Below are positions 52,025-58,936 of a stretch of DNA of 64,000 bases, one piece after another. The notes under the pieces are model-generated. The model was not told the DNA's origin. It saw only the letters and a list, made by a program, of their open reading frames with translations, and searched no databases. Numbering within the stretch: position 1 is the first letter of the stretch; the number at the start of each line of letters is the position of its first letter. Position numbers and translations under genes: made by a program. Origin of the DNA: Cupriavidus pampae (lineage in GTDB: Bacteria; Pseudomonadota; Gammaproteobacteria; Burkholderiales; Burkholderiaceae). The stretch is from the NCBI RefSeq assembly GCF_914271485.1, contig NZ_CAJZAG010000001.1, positions 62,001 through 126,000 of the forward strand. The letters are read 5' to 3'.

Positions 52025-52148
52025 GGCTGCCCTACGAGCGACCTGACGGGGGTGAGCGCGCGGGTGTCACGTCAGGCTGGCACAATCGCGCTGCACCGCT
52101 CCGTCCCCGTTCGTTCGCCCCATCCGCTCGCCCCATTCCGAACACACT

Positions 52149-53066
52149 ATGGCCACCTCCAGAAAATCGGTAAAAGCACCGCACCGCGCTTCGGCATCGG
52201 AACCCGTTGCCGATCGCGCCGCGTTGCAGGCAACGCTTGGCCGGATTCAGAGTCTGTTGCCCACGATGGGCGCTGTGGCGCAGCGCATCGGTGAGTTCGT
52301 GATCCGCCATCCCGGCGACGTCGTGCATATGTCCGTCAGCGAGGTGGCCGAGAAGACTGATTCCAGCGAAGGGAGCGTGGTTGGTTTCTGCAAGCTGCTC
52401 GGCGCCACCGGTTTCCAGCAGCTCAAGATCTCGCTGGCGCAGGAAATCGTGCATCCGGTGCAGTACATTCACGAGGACCTTTCCGAGGACGACAACGAGG
52501 ACGTCGTCGTCAGCAAGATCTTCCACAGCAACATCCAGACGCTGAAGGATACGGAGTCCATCCTCGACGTGGCCGCGCTCAAGCAGGCGGTGAAATTGAT
52601 CCGACGTGCCAAGCGCGTGGAGATCTACGGCATTGGCAGCTCGGCGGTCATCGCCGACGATGCGCACTACCGCATGCTGCGCATCGGGCTGCATGCGACC
52701 GCGGTGACCGACTCGCACGTGCAGGCGATCAGCGCCTCACTGACCGGGCCCGATGTGGCGGTGTTGACGATCTCCCATTCAGGCAGTACGCATGAAACCG
52801 TGCTGGCGACGCGACTCGCCAAGGAGGCTGGCGCGCGCACCGTGTGCATCACCAACTTCGGCAAGTCGCCGATTCAGGAATACGCGGACGTGATGCTGCA
52901 CACCATGGCGCGCGAAACGCGTTTTCGCACCGAGGCCATGACCAGCCGGCTGGCGCAGCTGGCAATCATCGACACGCTGATCGCGTGCCTCGCGCTGAGC
53001 GACTACGAAACCTCGGTGGCGACCTTGCGCAGCACCTTCGACGTGTTGTCCACCAAGCGCTACTGA
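52149..53066 (+). CDS. MurR/RpiR family transcriptional regulator with SIS domain
   Basis: A 305-residue regulator. The N-terminal HTH_6 domain reads LPTMGAVAQRIGEFVIRHPGDVVHMSVSEVAEKTDSSEGSVVGFCKLLGATGFQQLKISLAQE (in part), with the recognition helix in the SEGSVVGFCK stretch. The SIS domain follows with VEIYGIGSSAVIADDAHYRML (in part) and VLTISHSGSTHETV, the phosphosugar-binding loop. It probably senses a sugar phosphate; no sugar operon is adjacent. The next gene is a convergent HAD phosphatase 4 bases away, which may use the same class of substrate. Confidence 0.9.
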   Translation: MATSRKSVKAPHRASASEPVADRAALQATLGRIQSLLPTMGAVAQRIGEFVIRHPGDVVHMSVSEVAEKTDSSEGSVVGFCKLLGATGFQQLKISLAQEIVHPVQYIHEDLSEDDNEDVVVSKIFHSNIQTLKDTESILDVAALKQAVKLIRRAKRVEIYGIGSSAVIADDAHYRMLRIGLHATAVTDSHVQAISASLTGPDVAVLTISHSGSTHETVLATRLAKEAGARTVCITNFGKSPIQEYADVMLHTMARETRFRTEAMTSRLAQLAIIDTLIACLALSDYETSVATLRSTFDVLSTKRY

Positions 53067-53070
53067 CGCT

Positions 53071-53922
53071 TCAATCGCGCTCCTGCACGTCGTGCGGCAA
53101 GGTCCGCCGCACGGCGCAATCGCGTTCGAGCAAATGCGCGATATCGCAGGCATCGGCGTCCGGTGCGCTTCCCACTAGTAGATAAGGCATACCGAGGCGG
53201 CACGCGCCGAGCGCGTCGGTGGCGAGGTTGTCGCCGATCATGGTTACCTGATGCGGTGCCAGCGACAGTTGTCGCAAGCCGTGCAGGTACAGCTGCGATT
53301 CAGGCTTGCCGATGATCTGTGGCAAGGCGTGTGTATTGCACGCCAGCACGGCGCGCAGCAACGCCCCCGTTTCCGGCACTGGCACACCGCCCGGTCCGGG
53401 ATGTGTGAGGTCGCCATTGCTGACCACCAGCTTCGCGCCGCGATGAAGTTCCTCGCTGATACGGCTCAGAGTCTTGTAGCCAAAGCCGATATCGCGCGCT
53501 AGCAGCACGACCTGCGCGTCGTGATCGACCAGCCGGACGCCACATCCGGCGGCATAGTCCAGCAGCGCCGCCGAGGCGCACATCAACACGCGCATCCCCA
53601 GATAGCGGGAGACGATATGGTCCACGGCCAAGACGCCCGCGAGAATGATCTCCTGCGGCTCCACGGGCAGATCCATCGCCTGTAGTCGGCGCGCCAGCGT
53701 CTGCGGCGTATCGGTCGAGTTGTTGGAGACGATCACGTAGCGCGACTTCCACTGCCGTAGCAACGTCTGTGCACCGGGGACGATCTCGCTGCCGCGTATC
53801 AGCGTGCCATCGAGATCGAGCATCAGGCCCTGGCTCGTGGCTTGCCAGCCGTGGGGGTTGGATGCGGGCGGTTCCGCGGCAAGCGCGGACCGGCTCATGG
53901 CGGTCTGAATGGAAGCGGTCAT
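53071..53922 (-). CDS. HAD-IIA family hydrolase (NagD/PGP-like)
   Basis: A 283-residue phosphatase. Motif I is GLMLDLDGTLIRGSE (catalytic Asp pair DLD), motif II VIVSNNSTDTPQ, and the C-terminal motif III/IV region contains IGKPESQLYL and MIGDNLATDALGACRLGMPYLLV (in part). The cap insertion between them is of the C2a type, as in NagD and p-nitrophenyl phosphatases, which act on sugar phosphates, nucleotides or phosphoglycolate. Convergent with the RpiR regulator. A 40-residue low-complexity N-terminus precedes motif I. Confidence 0.9.
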   Translation of the reverse strand: MTASIQTAMSRSALAAEPPASNPHGWQATSQGLMLDLDGTLIRGSEIVPGAQTLLRQWKSRYVIVSNNSTDTPQTLARRLQAMDLPVEPQEIILAGVLAVDHIVSRYLGMRVLMCASAALLDYAAGCGVRLVDHDAQVVLLARDIGFGYKTLSRISEELHRGAKLVVSNGDLTHPGPGGVPVPETGALLRAVLACNTHALPQIIGKPESQLYLHGLRQLSLAPHQVTMIGDNLATDALGACRLGMPYLLVGSAPDADACDIAHLLERDCAVRRTLPHDVQERD

Positions 53923-54103
53923 CGAACGGCGTGGCGGGGCCAGCGGCCCAATGTTGGTGCCCGAATCCTATCTGAGCTAACTTCAATTTGCAAACATGAT
54001 TCAGTGAGAAATATTCATTCTCCTGTCATCGTTGCTCCCTACGCTCTCGTCTGTCAAAGCGGCAAGACCATCGCCGCGCTCTGAACCCTATTCAGGAGTC
54101 CTC

Positions 54104-54280
54104 ATGAAACAGCACCTCTTGCAGGCGCGTGGCCTCGTCACGTCTGTCGTATTGAGTATCGCGCTGGCCGCCTGTGGTGGCGGTGGCGAAGACAGCAGCC
54201 AGCCCGCCGCGCCGCCAACCACACCGCAAGCGCCCGCACAGCCGCCGGCCGCCACGCCGCAGTTGCACTGCGCGCCGTGA
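54104..54280 (+). CDS. Small lipoprotein (58 aa)
   Basis: A tiny exported protein: MKQHLLQARGLVTSVVLSIALAACGGGG (in part) is a signal peptide ending in the lipobox LAAC, followed by Gly4 and a Pro/Ala-rich tail. CAGGAG lies 6 bases upstream. It ends 32 bases before the phospholipase C gene and is probably on the same mRNA. Small lipoproteins of this kind beside secreted lipases sometimes act as attachment or chaperone partners; here that is only a suggestion. Confidence 0.7.
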   Translation: MKQHLLQARGLVTSVVLSIALAACGGGGEDSSQPAAPPTTPQAPAQPPAATPQLHCAP

Positions 54281-54312
54281 ACCCACAACCCTGACATCGC
54301 CTGGACCGCACC

Positions 54313-56484
54313 ATGACTCGATCGAACCTACCCGACGACAGCTTCGGCTCGCCCGAACAACTCGCACGCCGCAAGTTCCTGCGCGTTGCCGCCCAGACCG
54401 CCGGCGCGGTCTCCGCCATGGCCATGCTGCCCGCTTCGATTCAGCGCGCACTGGCCGTGCCCGCTGCGGTCGACACCGGCACCATTCAGGATGTGAAGCA
54501 CGTCGTGATCCTGATGCAGGAGAACCGCGCATTCGATCACTACTTCGGCACGATGCGTGGCGTTCGCGGCTACGGTGACCGCTTCCCGATTCCGCTCGCG
54601 AGCGGCAAGGCGGTGTTCAACGAGTCCGACGGCACCAAGGAAGTCCTGCCGTACCACCTCGACAAGAACATCATGAACGCGATGTTCGTCCCCGGCACGC
54701 CGCACAGCATGCCGGACGCACAGGCCGCATGGGGGCAGGGCAAGATGGGCCTGTGGCCGAAGTACAAGGGCGGTTCGTCGATGGGCTACTACCGTCGTGA
54801 CGACATTCCGTTCCAGTACGCGCTGGCCGAAGCCTTCACGATCTGCGACGCGCATTTCTGCTCGGTGGCCACCGGTACCGATCCCAACCGCATCATGTTC
54901 TGGTCGGGCTCCAACTACGATCCGAACCTCGGTCGTCTGGGCATCAACTGCACCGACGCGAACTCCGAGCCCGTCAACCAACGCTGCTGGATCACGGGCG
55001 CACTGCCGACGCCGGGCTACACGTACGCCGGCTCGTCGTTCACGTGGGACACGCTGCCCGACGTCCTCGAAAAGGCCAGCGTGAGCTGGCGCATCTATCA
55101 GGACCCGAACAACAACTGGACCGGTGCGATGCACGGCGGCCTGGCGTTCAAGTCCTTCCGCGAATGCGCGCCCGGATCCCCGCTGTACGAAAAGGGCATG
55201 AAGAAATTCACGCTCGCGGATCTCGAGCAGGACGTGATGAACGACCAGCTCCCCGAGGTATCGTGGGTACTGCCCTGGCCGGCGGTGTCCGAGCATCCCG
55301 GCGGTGGCGGAAGCCCCGCGCAGGGCGCCAACTATATTTCGCAGGTGCTCGACGCACTGACGTCGAATCCCGAAGTGTGGAGCAAGACCGTGTTCTTTAT
55401 CTCGTTCGATGAGAACGACGGCATGTTCGACCATCTGCCGCCGCCAGCCGTGCCGTCGTACAACGCGAGCGGCCAGCTGATGGGCAAGTCCACGGTAACG
55501 CTCGACGGCGAGTATTTTTCGGACCCGACGCGCAAGTACCTGAATGCGGCGGACACGATCAGCGGCACGCTGCGTCCGTGGGGCCTTGGTCCGCGTGTGC
55601 CGCTCTACGTGATTTCGCCGTGGAGTCGCGGCGGCTGGGTCAACTCGCAGGTGTTCGATCACACCTCGGTCGGCCAGTTTCTGGAGAAGCGCTTCGGCGT
55701 CGACGTCAAGGCGATTAGCCCGTGGCACCGCGCGGTCTGCGGCGACCTGACGACGGTGTTCGACTTCGTGAACCCGAACGACCCGTCGCTGCCGACACTC
55801 CCGGATATGAGTGGCTACGCTGCGCTCGAAGCCCAGCAGAAGACGTTGCCGACAGCGAACCCGCCGGCCACGCCGCAGAAGCTGTTTCAGGAGCCTGGCG
55901 TGCGGTATTCGCGTGCGTTGCCCTACGAGCTGCACACTAGCGCGCGCGTGGGTGCGGATGGCAACGTCACGTTGCTGTTCAGCAATACCGGCAAGGTGGG
56001 CGCGGTGTTCCACGTCTACGACAAGAAGCACCTCGACCTGATTCCGCGTCGCTACACCGTGGAGCCCGGCAAGATGCTGTCCGACGTATGGAAGGCATCG
56101 GCCGATGCGGGCGTCTATGACCTGTGGGTCTATAGCACCAACGGCTTTGTGCGCACGTTCGCGGGTAATACCACGGGTGGCCCATCGCTCGAAGTGCAGG
56201 TCTGCTACGAGCCCAGCGCCGGCAACCTGTATGTGAAGGTGTCGAATACCAGCGCGGTCGCCGTGGACGCGAACATCACCACCAATGCCTATCGCACCGA
56301 CGGCCCGTGGCCGCTGAGCGTGCCGGCGGGCGGCGTGGCGCAGCAGGTGTGGTCGATCGAGCCGAATAGCAATTGGTACGACTTCACGGTGACCGCTACC
56401 AACTTCTCGCGCCGCTTCTCGGGGCGCATGGAAACGGGTGCGCACAGCGTGAGCGATCCGGCCATGGCGGCGCATCTCGTCTGA
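54313..56484 (+). CDS. Phosphocholine-specific phospholipase C (Tat-exported)
   Basis: A 723-residue secreted enzyme of the PlcH/PlcN type that cleaves phosphatidylcholine or sphingomyelin to release phosphocholine. The N-terminus has the twin-arginine motif ARRKFLRVAAQT at residues 19-30 and a hydrophobic stretch to about residue 50, so export is folded via Tat. The catalytic phosphoesterase core starts VVILMQENRAFDHYFGTMRGVRG (in part) with the Glu-Asn pair, and continues with FFISFDENDGMFDH and VISPWSRGGWV. Two C-terminal beta domains (about residues 530-723) match the family's tail. Followed by an 11-bp-stem hairpin and a YadA-like adhesin gene. Confidence 0.93.
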   Translation: MTRSNLPDDSFGSPEQLARRKFLRVAAQTAGAVSAMAMLPASIQRALAVPAAVDTGTIQDVKHVVILMQENRAFDHYFGTMRGVRGYGDRFPIPLASGKAVFNESDGTKEVLPYHLDKNIMNAMFVPGTPHSMPDAQAAWGQGKMGLWPKYKGGSSMGYYRRDDIPFQYALAEAFTICDAHFCSVATGTDPNRIMFWSGSNYDPNLGRLGINCTDANSEPVNQRCWITGALPTPGYTYAGSSFTWDTLPDVLEKASVSWRIYQDPNNNWTGAMHGGLAFKSFRECAPGSPLYEKGMKKFTLADLEQDVMNDQLPEVSWVLPWPAVSEHPGGGGSPAQGANYISQVLDALTSNPEVWSKTVFFISFDENDGMFDHLPPPAVPSYNASGQLMGKSTVTLDGEYFSDPTRKYLNAADTISGTLRPWGLGPRVPLYVISPWSRGGWVNSQVFDHTSVGQFLEKRFGVDVKAISPWHRAVCGDLTTVFDFVNPNDPSLPTLPDMSGYAALEAQQKTLPTANPPATPQKLFQEPGVRYSRALPYELHTSARVGADGNVTLLFSNTGKVGAVFHVYDKKHLDLIPRRYTVEPGKMLSDVWKASADAGVYDLWVYSTNGFVRTFAGNTTGGPSLEVQVCYEPSAGNLYVKVSNTSAVAVDANITTNAYRTDGPWPLSVPAGGVAQQVWSIEPNSNWYDFTVTATNFSRRFSGRMETGAHSVSDPAMAAHLV

Positions 56485-56500
56485 ACGTCGGTTTCTTCCT

Positions 56501-56527
56501 GACCGGCGCGAACGGGTCGCGCCGGTC
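56501..56527 (+). terminator. Hairpin after the phospholipase C gene
   Basis: An 11-bp perfect stem GACCGGCGCGA/TCGCGCCGGTC with a 5-base loop, 17 bases past the stop, followed by TCTCTCGTC. A probable terminator with a weak T-tract. Confidence 0.65.
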
Positions 56528-56570
56528 TCTCTCGTCGACTCCCTCGACCCCCTCGATCCTCGAGCAAGGT

Positions 56571-57986
56571 ATGAAAAAAATATCCCTCGCAACCGCCTCC
56601 GGGCGCGCGTTGCTTACCGCGCTGCTGGCTGGCTTCGGCATGAGCGCGCAGGCCGGCACCGGCAATATGGCCACGGGCACCAACGCCGGCCTCAATGTTA
56701 CCGGCAGCAACAATATCGCCAACGGCGCAGGCACCGGCAACAACGTCAGCACCAACTGGAACCTTGGCATCGGGGAAGGCGCGGGCTCCAACGTCAGCGG
56801 CAAGAACGCCAATCAGGCGATCGGTTATTACGCGGGTACCAACGTCAACGGTGGCTGGAATCAGTCGATCGGCCGCAGCGCCGGTGAGAACGTCACCGGT
56901 GACTACAACGATTCGATGGGTTTCTGGGCGGGCACCGACACCAAGGGCAGCAGCAACGCTGCGTTTGGCACGAACACTGGCCGCAATGTGACCGGCAGCA
57001 ACAACTCCGCGTTTGGCGCGGAGGCGGGCCGCAATGTCACGGGCAACGGCAACCTCGCGCAAGGTATGAACTCGGGGCAGGGCGTGGTCGGTAACGCGAA
57101 TCTTGCGCAGGGGCAGGACGCGGGGCAATCCGTCAGTGGCGACAACAACCTCTCGGCTGGCGCATATGCCGGTAGCGGGACCAAGGGCAACGCCAACACG
57201 GCGAGCGGCCTGGGTGCGGGTCGCTTTGTGGTCGGTGACAACAACGTTGCCACGGGTGTGGGCGCGGGCATCGGCGTGCAGGGCAATGACAATGTCTCGA
57301 TCGGCTCCAACGCCGGCCGTGGCGTGGTGGCTGACAACAGTGTGTCTATCGGATCGAACTCGGCGGCGGCGACCCACAGCGTCGCAATGGGAACGGGCGC
57401 GACCGCGTCGGCCGCCAGCAGCGTTGCAATGGGCGCTGGCGCGTCGGCGGCGGCAGGCAACAGCGTGGCCATGGGCGCCGGCGCAACCGCAACGGCAGGC
57501 AACAGCGTCGCGCTGGGCGCAGGCGCAACCGCCACGCGCGGCGCGCAAACCGGTTATGCCGCCTACGGCATGGCCGCGCCGCAGAACTCGAGTGGCGAAG
57601 TCAACGTCGGCAACCGCCAGATCACGGGCATTGCCGCGGGCAGCGCCGACAGCGATGCCGTGAACGTGCAGCAGTTGCGTGAAGTCACCGGTCAGGTGGC
57701 CAATGTCGAGCAAGGCATGGCCAAGCTCAATACGAGCATCAACGCGCTAAGGGGCGAACTCCGCGCCGGCGTGGCCGCGGCCATGGCCACGGCAGCATTG
57801 CCGCAATCCTATGTACCGGGCCGCAGCATGGTCTCGATGGCCAGCGGCACGTGGGGCGGCGAATCGGGCTACGCACTGGGCATCTCGCACGCATCGGAGA
57901 GCGGCCGCTGGGTGGTCAAAGGCGCAGCAAACGGATCGTCGCGCGGGACATATGGTGCGGCGGTGGGGGCTGGGTATCAGTGGTAG
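56571..57986 (+). CDS. YadA-like trimeric autotransporter adhesin
   Basis: A 471-residue outer-membrane adhesin. A signal peptide (MKKISLATASGRALL to SAQA, about 32 residues) is followed by about 250 residues of short repeats (e.g. GRNVTGSNNSAFGAEAG, GQSVSGDNNLSAGAYAG) forming a YadA/Hia-type beta-roll head. A stretch of SVAMGAGA(T/S)A units follows, then the neck NVQQLREVTGQVANVEQGMAKLNTSI (in part), a short coiled coil and the membrane anchor ending GTYGAAVGAGYQW. The aromatic final residue fits Bam-dependent insertion. It is short for this family. Starts 86 bases after the phospholipase. Confidence 0.9.
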   Translation: MKKISLATASGRALLTALLAGFGMSAQAGTGNMATGTNAGLNVTGSNNIANGAGTGNNVSTNWNLGIGEGAGSNVSGKNANQAIGYYAGTNVNGGWNQSIGRSAGENVTGDYNDSMGFWAGTDTKGSSNAAFGTNTGRNVTGSNNSAFGAEAGRNVTGNGNLAQGMNSGQGVVGNANLAQGQDAGQSVSGDNNLSAGAYAGSGTKGNANTASGLGAGRFVVGDNNVATGVGAGIGVQGNDNVSIGSNAGRGVVADNSVSIGSNSAAATHSVAMGTGATASAASSVAMGAGASAAAGNSVAMGAGATATAGNSVALGAGATATRGAQTGYAAYGMAAPQNSSGEVNVGNRQITGIAAGSADSDAVNVQQLREVTGQVANVEQGMAKLNTSINALRGELRAGVAAAMATAALPQSYVPGRSMVSMASGTWGGESGYALGISHASESGRWVVKGAANGSSRGTYGAAVGAGYQW

Positions 57987-58036
57987 GCGTCGCTAGGGGC
58001 GCGGGGCGATCGGGCGCATCGGGCACATCGGTGATT

Positions 58037-58070
58037 CGTTAGCTATCGCGAGATCCGACGAAAGCTAACG
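58037..58070. repeat. Inverted repeat between the adhesin gene and hicA
   Basis: CGTTAGCT and AGCTAACG, 8-bp perfect arms with an 18-base spacer, 50 bases past the adhesin stop. It could be a weak terminator or mark the left edge of the lower-GC block. Confidence 0.35.
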
Positions 58071-58126
58071 CCCGAGCCGCGCCTCGTGCTGGCTCGTTTG
58101 CAGCACAGATGTTGTGTATGTGGTCA

Positions 58127-58156
58127 TTGCGAGATACAACAAACGTGTTGTATTAT
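58127..58156 (+). promoter_or_regulatory. hicAB promoter with overlapping operator
   Basis: TTGCGA (58127-58132), an 18-base spacer and TATTAT (58151-58156). The perfect palindrome ATACAACA-AACG-TGTTGTAT (58134-58153) fills the spacer and overlaps the -10 box. HicB-type antitoxins repress by binding such sites, so autoregulation is inferred. Confidence 0.7.
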
Positions 58157-58187
58157 CGGCTTGCCCCCAAACCAAAAAGGGGGATGC

Positions 58188-58373
58188 ATGAAGTACAGCG
58201 AGTTCCGACGCTGGCTTATCAGGCAGGGCGCAACGTTCGAGAAGCACAAAGCCGGTTCCAGCCACTACCGAGTCACCCTCAATGGCAAGACAACGATCTT
58301 CCCCGATCACGGAGCGAAGGAAATCGGTACCGGCCTCGTCGAAGCCATCAAGAAGCAACTCGGTATCAAATGA
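58188..58373 (+). CDS. hicA: HicA toxin
   Basis: A 61-residue mRNA interferase with a double-stranded-RNA-binding-like fold. KYSEFRRWLIRQGATFEKHKAGSSHYRVTLNGK (in part) carries the GSSH motif with the catalytic His, and PDHGAKEIGTGLVEAIKKQLGI (in part) is the typical end. AAAGGGGG precedes the ATG. The antitoxin gene follows after 44 bases, the common hicA-first order. Lower GC than the surrounding core genes. Confidence 0.92.
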   Translation: MKYSEFRRWLIRQGATFEKHKAGSSHYRVTLNGKTTIFPDHGAKEIGTGLVEAIKKQLGIK

Positions 58374-58417
58374 GGCCCCCTCGACCCAGTTGCCTGCCAC
58401 CTATGACAGGAGTTCCT

Positions 58418-58837
58418 ATGTTTGCATATCCTGTGACGCTGAAGCCCGATGACAATGGCACCCTGCTGGTTACGTTCAAGGACGTACCGGAGGCCATCAC
58501 GGTGGGTGAATCGGAAGACGATGCCCTGACACAAGCCTTGGACGCGCTCGAAGCGGCGTTCGAAATCTACTTCGCAGGGAAGCGGCCGATCCCTATGCCC
58601 TCCAAGCCCAAGCGCGGTCAAAGCGTTGTCCAATTGCCGGTGCTGACAGCCGCCAAGGTGCTACTCGCCAACGAAATGTTGGCGCAGAAGGTACGCAAGT
58701 CGGACCTGGCACGCCGGATGGGGATCAATCAAGTTCAGGTGGATCGAATGCTGAAGATGAAGCATGCGACGCGCGTTGAATCACTTGAAACAGCGCTTGG
58801 CACACTAGGTCGGCATCTGGAGGTAAGCCTCGTTTGA
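58418..58837 (+). CDS. hicB: HicB antitoxin
   Basis: A 139-residue antitoxin. The N-terminal partial RNase H-like domain (MFAYPVTLKPDDNGTLLVTF, GESEDDALTQALDALEAAFE) neutralises HicA, and the C-terminal helix-turn-helix (VRKSDLARRMGINQVQVDRMLKMKH, in part) should bind the palindrome at 58134-58153. CAGGAG lies 8 bases upstream. Normal length for the long HicB type. Followed 99 bases later by the nuclease-helicase gene. Confidence 0.92.
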   Translation: MFAYPVTLKPDDNGTLLVTFKDVPEAITVGESEDDALTQALDALEAAFEIYFAGKRPIPMPSKPKRGQSVVQLPVLTAAKVLLANEMLAQKVRKSDLARRMGINQVQVDRMLKMKHATRVESLETALGTLGRHLEVSLV

Positions 58838-58936
58838 GCACGGGCGCCGTACGCCCAGAGTAGGGATTGTCGCCCTTCGGTCCCCCGCGTACGATGCGCG
58901 CAGGGTTGCGTTACCGAAGTCAGAACATAGAAGAAT

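Noticed and set aside
54021..54060. PhoB box before the small lipoprotein and phospholipase genes
   Set aside because: CTGTCAT and CTGTCAA occur 32 bases apart, not with the 11-base repeat spacing of a Pho box, and the sequence between does not match.
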